Below, piece by piece: positions 1-5,580 of a stretch of DNA of 7,570 nt. Within the stretch, counting starts at the first letter, position 1. Every line of letters begins with the position of its first letter. The translations under genes were made by a program, and so were the position numbers. This DNA comes from JAYXXU01 sp049301135 (GTDB taxonomy: Bacteria; Pseudomonadota; Gammaproteobacteria; Pseudomonadales; Moraxellaceae). The DNA lies in NCBI GenBank assembly GCA_049301135.1, contig JBAQKP010000199.1:1-7570 (forward strand), written 5' to 3'. Under the pieces are notes generated by a model. It was not told where the DNA came from and searched no databases. It was given only the letters and a program-made list of their open reading frames with translations.

Positions 1-93
1 ATCCTGTTGATTTTGGCTTGGCCTGCTTTTGTGCTGTTATATTTTTTTCGATTAGGCCAACGGTGTCTTGGTTTTTATACAAATAAGCGCTAA
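1..93 (+). CDS. C-terminal tail of a probable membrane protein (5' end outside window)
   Basis: An open frame runs from base 1 to a TAA at 91-93, giving 30 residues. The first 16 or so are strongly hydrophobic (ILLILAWPAFVLLYFF), and the tail is short and basic, ending in TNKR. This is what the last transmembrane helix and cytoplasmic tail of an inner-membrane protein look like. The family cannot be identified from so little. The frame is convergent with the AraC-type gene, whose stop lies 76 bases further on. The gap between them (94-169) holds only an AT-rich 12-base palindrome (107-118) and no GC-rich terminator. A short open frame at a window edge can arise by chance, so confidence is moderate. 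Confidence 0.5.
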   Translation: MLLILAWPAFVLLYFFRLGQRCLGFYTNKR

Positions 94-169
94 TCGTTTC
101 AGCAAGTTTTAGCTAAAAACCACGTCAGATTGTTGATTCAAAAAAGGCTTCCCTCCAAAGTTATCGCTG

Positions 170-1108
170 CTAGCAAATCTCTTTTTGGTGTTCTTTACGG
201 TATTGGCTTGGAGTTTTGCCGTATTGACGCTTAAACGCCTGACTAAACGCCGTTTCTGAACCATAACCCACCCGCTGACTGATCCGACTGACGCTATGTT
301 GGTTTTCGCGTAAATTCCATGCCGCCAAGCGCAAGCGATGATCGGACAGATAGCTTAATGGTGGCTGTCCCATCACCTGACCAAACCGCTCGGCAAAACC
401 CGAACGCGACATACACGCCAGACTTGCCAGTTCCGCAACCGTCCAAGGCTGATCTGGCTGGGCATGAATCGCACCTAATACCGGCGCAAGCTGTGGGTCA
501 GCAAGCGCACTCAGCCAGCTTTGCGAACCTTGTGGCAGTTGCTCAACATAGTCGCGAATGCACTCGATAAACAGCATGCCGACCAAGCGGTTGATTAAAA
601 TATAGCGACCCGGCCGATGCCGTTCGGTTTCTAACGCTAAAAATTGTAGACCGATTTTTAGCCACTCTGGTGCACCTTGATCCGTCATGCCACGAATCAA
701 AATACAGTTGGGTAGGGCGGATAACAATGGTCTGGCCATCTCGACATCAAGCTCACACTTGATGCATAAAATCAGCGTATCTGCTTGCGTGTGATAAGCC
801 ATCACGGGTTCGTTGCGATGCCCATGAAACTCTTGATCCAGCGGCAGTGGGGGCTTTTTCAGGGCTTTTTCACCACTTAGTAAAGCATGTCGCCGCCCCG
901 TTGGTAAAAAAATCATATCACCCGCATGCAGCACATGGGGTGTCGAATCACGGTCGATCCGCACCTGTACCTCACCGGTCATCACGATATGAAACATCAC
1001 TGAAGCATGACCTTCTAACTGAAAATGCCAGTCGTCCTGTGCCATAACGTATACATATTGGCCTCGGCTCAGGTAGACATCATCAAGAATTTGGCTCAGT
1101 GCATCCAT
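170..1108 (-). CDS. AraC-family transcriptional regulator with N-terminal cupin sensor domain (AlkR-like position)
   Basis: This 312-residue protein has the two-part layout of cupin-type AraC regulators. An N-terminal cupin ligand-binding domain spans roughly residues 1-190. The C-terminal AraC DNA-binding domain has its first helix-turn-helix at about 223-243 (TVAELASLACMSRSGFAERF) and its second at about 273-294, ending in the family signature GYGSETAFSQAFKRQYGKTP. The start at 1108 is chosen because cupin-type members characteristically begin with a DALSxIL-like segment, although no strong ribosome binding site precedes it. The gene is divergent from alkB and separated from it by 296 bases. 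In Acinetobacter, alkane hydroxylase alkM is activated by the AraC/XylS-type AlkR. By that analogy, this protein is inferred to sense alkanes or their oxidation products and activate alkB. The family call is firm; the ligand and target are inferred from context only. Confidence 0.93.
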   Translation of the reverse strand: MDALSQILDDVYLSRGQYVYVMAQDDWHFQLEGHASVMFHIVMTGEVQVRIDRDSTPHVLHAGDMIFLPTGRRHALLSGEKALKKPPLPLDQEFHGHRNEPVMAYHTQADTLILCIKCELDVEMARPLLSALPNCILIRGMTDQGAPEWLKIGLQFLALETERHRPGRYILINRLVGMLFIECIRDYVEQLPQGSQSWLSALADPQLAPVLGAIHAQPDQPWTVAELASLACMSRSGFAERFGQVMGQPPLSYLSDHRLRLAAWNLRENQHSVSRISQRVGYGSETAFSQAFKRQYGKTPSQYRKEHQKEIC

Positions 1109-1140
1109 AAAGAAACATCACAACAGTGGCAATAAAAAGA

Positions 1141-1152
1141 CTGCGTTGGCAA
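1141..1152. repeat. Left arm of 12-base inverted repeat, candidate operator
   Basis: CTGCGTTGGCAA here matches the reverse complement of 1223-1234 at 11 of 12 positions. It lies inside the predicted leader of the AraC-type gene, downstream of its start point. The sequence also contains a local hairpin, GTTGG-caaaa-CCAAC, at 1145-1159. Confidence 0.5.
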
Positions 1153-1193
1153 AACCAACCATATGCGTAAGCGCAACGGGTAACACCAGCCTT

Positions 1194-1202
1194 ATTATAG
1201 CA
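1194..1202 (-). promoter_or_regulatory. Extended -10 promoter for the AraC-type regulator
   Basis: On the minus strand the sequence reads TGCTATAAT: a perfect TATAAT (1194-1199) preceded by the TGn extension. The -35 region (about 1217-1222) matches the consensus poorly, which is tolerated with an extended -10. Transcription would begin near 1187, leaving a leader of about 80 bases before the ATG at 1108. Confidence 0.7.
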
Positions 1203-1222
1203 TAAAAGCCAAATCTGTAGCA

Positions 1223-1234
1223 TTGGCAACGCAG
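1223..1234. repeat. Right arm of 12-base inverted repeat, candidate operator
   Basis: TTGGCAACGCAG pairs with 1141-1152; the centres are 82 bases apart. It sits just upstream of the -35 position of the regulator's promoter. Together the arms bracket that promoter, a geometry compatible with autoregulation by looping. That role is inferred. Confidence 0.5.
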
Positions 1235-1404
1235 GTCGCTGATACGTTGCGGTTAATCGTCATGCAACAGTCATGCGATACGACTCAGTGGCTTGCTGGT
1301 GTTTGGCATATGTTTTTTGGACGCTCTCGGCTGTTCATTTACATGATAAACATACAAGATGTTGGCATGACTGTTAAATCGACCCGTTTTAAGGAGTGCT
1401 GCAT

Positions 1405-2616
1405 ATGAACGCCATCACGATCAATCCCTCTGCAATATCCAGCGATGATATTTTTTTGCAGCCAAAACCTTGGGTTGATGCTAAAAAGTATCTGTGGTTT
1501 TTAAGCCCTGCCATTCCAGCGATTGGGGCAGGCGCGCTGTTGATGTATAAGGCCAATCCTAAAAACATGCGGGCGTTGGCTTGGGTTGGCCCGCTGCTGG
1601 TACATGCAGTGATTCCTGCATTGGATCGGGTTTTTGGGGAGGATGCCAGCAATGCGCCAGATGAGATGATCGCCCAGCTTGAAAATGATCCGTATTATGC
1701 CTATCTGGTCAAGTTGTTCATTCCGTTACAAATGGCCGCTAACTATATTGCGTTAGATATTGCTGCTGATCGTGACGCACCACTATTGGATCGGGTCGGT
1801 GTGACCATGACGCTCGGTGTGTTGAATGCGATTGGCTTTAACACTTCACATGAATTGAGCCATAAACACAATAAACTCGACCGGTTTTTGTCGATGTTTA
1901 CCCTCGCACCAACGGGCTACACGCATTTTACCGTTGAACATCCGATGGGGCATCATCGTCGTGTGTCGACCCCAGAAGATCCAGCCAGCTCGCGGATGGG
2001 CGAAAGCTACTGGGAGTTTTTACCACGCACGGTGATCGGTGGATTTAAATCAGCTTTAGAGATTGAAACTCGGCGACTAGAGCGGCGCGGTGAGTCATTT
2101 TGGTCAGTCAATAATGAGTTGCTGCAAGGCTGGGGCATGTCAGCGGCATTTTGGGCAGCTGCGGTGTCAAAATTTGGGGTAGGCGTGCTGCCAGCACTCG
2201 CAGGACAGGCGGTGTATTCTTCAAGCCTGTTTGAGATCATTAATTATGTTGAGCATTATGGTCTAAAACGCCAGAAAAAAGCCGATGGCCGCTATGAGCG
2301 CACCATGCCAGAGCATAGCTGGAACAGCAACCGGATTGTGACCAATCTGGTGCTGTACCAATTGCAGCGCCACTCGGATCACCATGCGTATCCAACCCGT
2401 AGTTATCAAGCACTGCGGCATTTTGACAATACCCCACAGCTACCCAGCGGCTATGCGTCGATGTTACTACCGGCTTACATTCCGTCATTGTGGTTTAAAA
2501 TCATGGATAAGCGTGTTTATGAGCACTATCAGGGTGATTTGAGCAAAGCCAATATTAGTCCAAAACGCCGTGCTAAGATTTTTGCCAAGTTCGGTTTTAA
2601 GTCGTCTGATGCTTAA
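1405..2616 (+). CDS. alkB: Alkane 1-monooxygenase (membrane-bound non-haem di-iron AlkB)
   Basis: AlkB hydroxylates the terminal carbon of n-alkanes at a di-iron centre in the inner membrane, using electrons from rubredoxin. The 403-residue protein, close to the usual family length, carries every signature: HELSH at 149-153, EHPMGHH at 178-184, NYVEHYG at 280-286 and LQRHSDHH at 320-327. Hydrophobic segments lie at about 29-49, 58-75, 100-120, 130-147 and 243-268. The ATG at 1405 is preferred because AAGGAG sits at 1391-1396, eight bases upstream; the GTG at 1396 overlaps that site and would leave no ribosome binding site. There is no fused rubredoxin, and no rubredoxin or reductase gene lies in the window. 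Acinetobacter likewise keeps those genes apart from alkM. Control by the divergent AraC-type regulator is inferred. The ortholog in Acinetobacter is called alkM. Chain-length preference cannot be read from the sequence. Confidence 0.97.
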   Translation: MNAITINPSAISSDDIFLQPKPWVDAKKYLWFLSPAIPAIGAGALLMYKANPKNMRALAWVGPLLVHAVIPALDRVFGEDASNAPDEMIAQLENDPYYAYLVKLFIPLQMAANYIALDIAADRDAPLLDRVGVTMTLGVLNAIGFNTSHELSHKHNKLDRFLSMFTLAPTGYTHFTVEHPMGHHRRVSTPEDPASSRMGESYWEFLPRTVIGGFKSALEIETRRLERRGESFWSVNNELLQGWGMSAAFWAAAVSKFGVGVLPALAGQAVYSSSLFEIINYVEHYGLKRQKKADGRYERTMPEHSWNSNRIVTNLVLYQLQRHSDHHAYPTRSYQALRHFDNTPQLPSGYASMLLPAYIPSLWFKIMDKRVYEHYQGDLSKANISPKRRAKIFAKFGFKSSDA

Positions 2617-2623
2617 AGAGTGA

Positions 2624-2696
2624 CCCCTCACCCCAGCCCTCTCCCCAAAGGAGAGAGGGAGTTCCTTCTCCTCGGGGAGAAGGTTAGGATGAGGGG
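2624..2696. repeat. REP-like GC-rich imperfect palindrome, probable terminator between convergent genes
   Basis: The 73-base element begins CCCCTCA and ends TGAGGGG, and most of it is complementary to itself end to end. Inside are two local hairpins: CCCTCTC (2637-2643) with GAGAGGG (2653-2659), and a perfect 8-bp stem CCTTCTCC (2664-2671) with GGAGAAGG (2676-2683). A run of four T follows on the + strand (2698-2701), so it can act as an intrinsic terminator for alkB, and possibly weakly for the opposing operon. The CCCTCACCCC...GGTGAGGGG pattern resembles dispersed intergenic repeats known in many proteobacteria. The copy number in this genome cannot be seen from one window. Confidence 0.75.
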
Positions 2697-2707
2697 GTTT
2701 TAGAATA

Positions 2708-3913
2708 TTATTTCAATTCAGCCGATGATTTACCCAATAAGCGCCGCGCAACAATCAGCAATTGAATCTGTTGCGTGCCTTCAAAGATATCCAAAATCTT
2801 CGAATCCCGCGCCCATTTTTCCAATAGTTCGGTTTCGGCATAGCCCAGTGCACCGCACAACTCGACACATTTTAAAGTGACTTCGTTGGCGACCCGACCG
2901 GCTTTGGCTTTGGCAATCGAGGCTTCTTTCGAGTTCGGTTGGCGGTTATCCGCCATCCAAGCTGCCTTGAGGGTCAGTAAGCGAGCGGCCTCCCATTCAG
3001 CTTCCAGACGATCCAGTGTCGCTTCGACATATGATGCTTGCATTGGTAGGTTGTCATAGTCAGCGGACAGATGGTCTTTGAGCAATTCACGGGTACGATC
3101 CAATGATGCTTTTGCCACACCGATTGCCATTGCAGCAACCAAAGGACGGGTATTATCAAAAGTCTGCATCACGCCAGCAAAGCCTTTTTGCGCGTCTACT
3201 TCAGCCGTACCGAGTAGGTTTTCGGCAGGTACACGACAATCGGCAAAGCTGATCGCAGCGGTATCGGATGCTTTAATCCCCAGCTTATGCTCTAAGCGAG
3301 TGACTTCCATGCCAGCCGTGCCATGCTCAACCACAAAGGATTTAATCGCCGCCTTACCGACAGCACGATCTAAGGTTGCCCAGACCACCACACAATCCGC
3401 CCGCTGGCCGCTGGTGACGTAGATTTTTTCACCATTTAAGATGTAATGATCACCGTCTTTCACTGCGGTGGTGCGGATGTTGGCCGAGTCAGAGCCTGTA
3501 CCCGGCTCAGTAATCGCCATCGCCGCCCATTTGCCTTTAAAGCGCTGCAATTGTTCTTCGTTGGCGACTGCGGCAATCGCGGCATTGCCCAGACCTTGCC
3601 GAGGCATCGCCAGCAGCAGCCCGACATCACCCCAACACATTTCCATAATACCGAGTGCGGCTGACATGTTGGAGCCGTTTTTTACGCCTGTGCCGCTACC
3701 TGAGCTGGTGCCAGAGCCGGTGCTGGTCGCGCCGACCGCTTCGCCAGAGCCTTCGTTCATGCCGTCAAGCAACGAGGCTAGCATGTTCAGCTCCACTGGC
3801 TTGGCATGTTCCGCTTTATCGTACTTGCGTGAAATCGGGCGCAGCACGTTCTCAGCGACTTGGTGCGCTTGCTCAACCAGCATGGCAAACTTTTTCGGAT
3901 TTTCTAAGTTCAT
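2708..3913 (-). CDS. Acyl-CoA dehydrogenase family protein, catalytic-type subunit with Gly/Ser/Thr-rich insert
   Basis: Members of this family oxidise acyl-CoA to trans-2-enoyl-CoA using FAD, the first step of beta-oxidation. The 401-residue protein keeps the FAD/substrate loop ITEPGTGSDSANIRT at 134-148, the YVTSGQRAD strand at 165-173, and the catalytic Glu in DIFEGTQQIQ (E378). The partner-facing FAD motifs are weak: no FG follows the Arg at about 273-275, and QxxGGxG reads ELCGALG at 351-357. Residues 54-82 are low-complexity, 20 of 29 being Gly, Ser or Thr, in the place where homologs carry a PExxGG loop. The ATG at 3913 has GGAAG (3921-3925) seven bases upstream; the TTG at 3931 overlaps nothing useful and is rejected. 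It lies 37 bases downstream of the second dehydrogenase gene, so the two are almost certainly co-transcribed. I recall a similar Gly/Ser insert in Acinetobacter homologs. Confidence 0.93.
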   Translation of the reverse strand: MNLENPKKFAMLVEQAHQVAENVLRPISRKYDKAEHAKPVELNMLASLLDGMNEGSGEAVGATSTGSGTSSGSGTGVKNGSNMSAALGIMEMCWGDVGLLLAMPRQGLGNAAIAAVANEEQLQRFKGKWAAMAITEPGTGSDSANIRTTAVKDGDHYILNGEKIYVTSGQRADCVVVWATLDRAVGKAAIKSFVVEHGTAGMEVTRLEHKLGIKASDTAAISFADCRVPAENLLGTAEVDAQKGFAGVMQTFDNTRPLVAAMAIGVAKASLDRTRELLKDHLSADYDNLPMQASYVEATLDRLEAEWEAARLLTLKAAWMADNRQPNSKEASIAKAKAGRVANEVTLKCVELCGALGYAETELLEKWARDSKILDIFEGTQQIQLLIVARRLLGKSSAELK

Positions 3914-3950
3914 GATATTGCTTCCAATCAATCAATAAATGTGGAGAGAC

Positions 3951-5258
3951 TTACAAGCTGAGTGCATTGTGCATGACGGCTAGGCTACGCAAGTCACGGT
4001 ACCAACGCTCGACCGGATGCTCTTTGGTAAAGCCATGTCCACCCAACAACTGCACGCTGTCAGTACCGAGTTTCATGGCTTTCTCGCTACACAGAATCTG
4101 TGCCAAATGCGCTTCACGATGGAATGGTTGGCCGTTCTCAGCCAATGCACAGGCACGCCATGTCAGCATGCGCATCGATTCGAGTTCTACCGCAATGTCC
4201 GCAACCATAAACGCCACACTCTGGCGGTGACTGATCGGCTCACCAAAGGCAATCCGATCATTTACATACGGTACGACGTAGTCCAAAATCGCTTCGCCGA
4301 CACCCAACGCCAAGGCACAAAATGCCAAGCGACCGAGATCCAGAAATTCACGATAGTCAGCGTTGAGTTTATTAGCCGCTGGAATCCGCACACCATCAAG
4401 GGTCAGGCGGGCAGTTTGTGCTGCTTTTAAACCCATCGCAGGCTCAGCCGCCACGCTCAAACCAGCCGTACCGCCTTCCACCACAAACAGCGTTGGCTCG
4501 CCATCTAATTCCGCTGAAACGATAAATAACTGCGCCGCTTGTCCCATCAACACTAAAGACTTTTCGCCATTCAACACATAGTCACTGCCGGTTGAAGTGG
4601 CAACAGTTTTGAGTTCATTCGGATTAAAAATCGCCGTCGGCTCAACACAGGCCAGCGTGGCAACCAGCGGGGTTTCTTCAACAAACGCCGGTAGATATTT
4701 GGCTTGCTGTTCCGCTGTGCCGTAACGGGTCAGTACATTAGCGACGGATACCGAGGTAAACAGCGCTGCGCCGAGTGAAAAATCCCCTTTGCCCAAATCT
4801 TCCAGCGCCAACATCTGCGTGATCAGACTGTCTTCGGTTGCCATGCCACCAAATTGCTCAGGAATCGCGTAGTAAATAATCCCAAGATCGGTCGCTTGCG
4901 CCAAAATCTCTGCCGGAATCTGATGTGCTTCGTCGGCATCATGCGCGGCAGGGCGTAGCACTTCACGCGCAAAGCGGGACAGGTTATCCCGTACTTGTTG
5001 CTGCTCATCGGACAGCGATAGATCAAACACCCCGGCCTTTTTTTGCTTGTCTAAACGGGTGGCAGCACCACTGGCTTGGGCTGGTTTAAAACTGCGTGAG
5101 GCTGTTGCCACCAATTTAAAACCATTTTTGGAGCCGTGATACAGCATCTTTTCGACCGTTTCGCGGATCTTCAGGCGATCCGGTAAATCACTTGCTGCAA
5201 ACTGCGTCAGGATCGCAAGGCCAAACCCTTGTGCCTTACCCAAAGACTTTGTGTTCAT
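3951..5258 (-). CDS. Acyl-CoA dehydrogenase-like protein lacking the catalytic Glu (probable partner subunit)
   Basis: The 435 residues comprise an extension of about 75 residues and then an acyl-CoA dehydrogenase fold starting near FDLSLSDEQQQVRD (78-91). The N-terminal domain has AIPEQFGG (131-138). The FAD loop is degraded: the usual TEPxxGSD reads VEPTAIFNPNEL (205-216). The Glu of the usual YEGT is replaced by His (VMHNA, H430). The alternative base position used by isovaleryl-CoA dehydrogenase (LDLERL) reads LDLGRL at 307-312, with Gly. Partner-facing FAD motifs are intact: DRIAFGEPI at 334-342, Q346 and QLLGGHGF at 403-410. The ATG at 5258 has GGAGT (5267-5271) eight bases upstream. 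The gene leads the operon with the catalytic-type dehydrogenase. It is best read as a structural, FAD-clamping subunit. A non-dehydrogenase role or a different catalytic base cannot be excluded. Confidence 0.9.
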   Translation of the reverse strand: MNTKSLGKAQGFGLAILTQFAASDLPDRLKIRETVEKMLYHGSKNGFKLVATASRSFKPAQASGAATRLDKQKKAGVFDLSLSDEQQQVRDNLSRFAREVLRPAAHDADEAHQIPAEILAQATDLGIIYYAIPEQFGGMATEDSLITQMLALEDLGKGDFSLGAALFTSVSVANVLTRYGTAEQQAKYLPAFVEETPLVATLACVEPTAIFNPNELKTVATSTGSDYVLNGEKSLVLMGQAAQLFIVSAELDGEPTLFVVEGGTAGLSVAAEPAMGLKAAQTARLTLDGVRIPAANKLNADYREFLDLGRLAFCALALGVGEAILDYVVPYVNDRIAFGEPISHRQSVAFMVADIAVELESMRMLTWRACALAENGQPFHREAHLAQILCSEKAMKLGTDSVQLLGGHGFTKEHPVERWYRDLRSLAVMHNALSL

Positions 5259-5580
5259 TGTTGTTTACTCCGTATCCAGTGAGGTTGCATCACATCTTTA
5301 TCCTGTCATGGCTTGACCAGATGCTGTATTGCCGTAGTGACGTTGTTTAGTGGGTGTTTTGGTCAGTCAATGCTTGGTCAGTGTACGGGGTTGTTGTCCT
5401 ACGACGCAGCAGCAAAGTGAGAGGACGAGAGTATTGTGGTGCTTTGGACGGCTTTTCCGATCAAATCACGGGTTATTTCCGCTAATAGGCGTTATGGGAA
5501 TAATATTCAAATAAAAAATATATATATTGATATTAATACAGTATTGTATGTACGAGTAAGATGCGAGACGGAGCAAAGCC
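5259..5580. promoter_or_regulatory. Divergent intergenic region between the dehydrogenase operon and the KfrA-like gene
   Basis: No credible gene lies in these 322 bases. The left half holds three FadR-like sites (5309-5385) ahead of the dehydrogenase operon. A weak -35 candidate for that operon, TTGACT on the minus strand (5365-5370), overlaps one of them. I found no convincing -10 for it. The right part (about 5495-5550) is very AT-rich and contains two dyads: a perfect GAATA-A-TATTC at 5498-5508, and TATTGATATTAATA at 5525-5538 (12 of 14 positions symmetric). These are candidate operators for the KfrA-like protein, since plasmid KfrA represses its own promoter. Several -10-like sequences overlap there, and I cannot choose one. 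Confidence 0.6.
5309..5385. promoter_or_regulatory. Cluster of three FadR-like operator candidates
   Basis: Compared with the enterobacterial FadR core TGGTCNGACCA, TGGCTTGACCA at 5309-5319 and TGGTCAGTCAA at 5360-5370 each match 8 of the 10 fixed positions. TGGTCAGTGTA at 5375-5385 matches 7. The last two form a direct repeat of TTGGTCAGT with a 15-base period. Their position upstream of beta-oxidation genes fits fatty-acid control. Whether this organism has a FadR protein cannot be seen here. Confidence 0.4.

Larger units (their letters stand above)
1109..1404. promoter_or_regulatory. Divergent regulatory region between the AraC regulator and alkB
   Basis: This 296-base gap serves both divergent genes. 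The hexamer TTGGCA occurs four times in the same orientation (1146, 1223, 1303, 1362). The copies at 1141-1152 and 1223-1234 extend into 12-base inverted repeats matching at 11 of 12 positions, and they flank the regulator's own promoter. A direct repeat GTCATGC occurs at 1259-1265 and 1270-1276, an 11-base period, and GATACG occurs at 1241-1246 and 1277-1282. GATAAA at 1345-1350 is a possible alkB -10 element with no good -35, as expected for an activator-dependent promoter. Assigning these repeats to the AraC-type protein is inference. Confidence 0.6.

Noticed and set aside
107..118. Palindrome TTTTAGCTAAAA as a terminator
   Set aside because: It is almost pure AT with no loop and no GC stem, so too weak to call.
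1396..1404. Earlier GTG start for alkB (three more residues)
   Set aside because: It overlaps the AAGGAG ribosome binding site that correctly serves the ATG at 1405.
1223..1408. 61-residue + strand frame in the alkB promoter region
   Set aside because: No start context, it overlaps the alkB start, and it occupies the repeat-rich regulatory region.
3914..3931. TTG start six codons upstream for the catalytic-type dehydrogenase
   Set aside because: GGAAG lies between it and the ATG at 3913, which has ideal spacing; family members begin MNLENPKKF by recollection.
3468..3938. 156-residue + strand frame antisense to the dehydrogenase
   Set aside because: It is a mirror of a firmly identified gene, with low-complexity Ser/Pro/Ala content and no homology pattern.
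4017..4430. 137-residue + strand frame antisense to the second dehydrogenase
   Set aside because: The opposite strand has an unmistakable protein family; this frame shows none.
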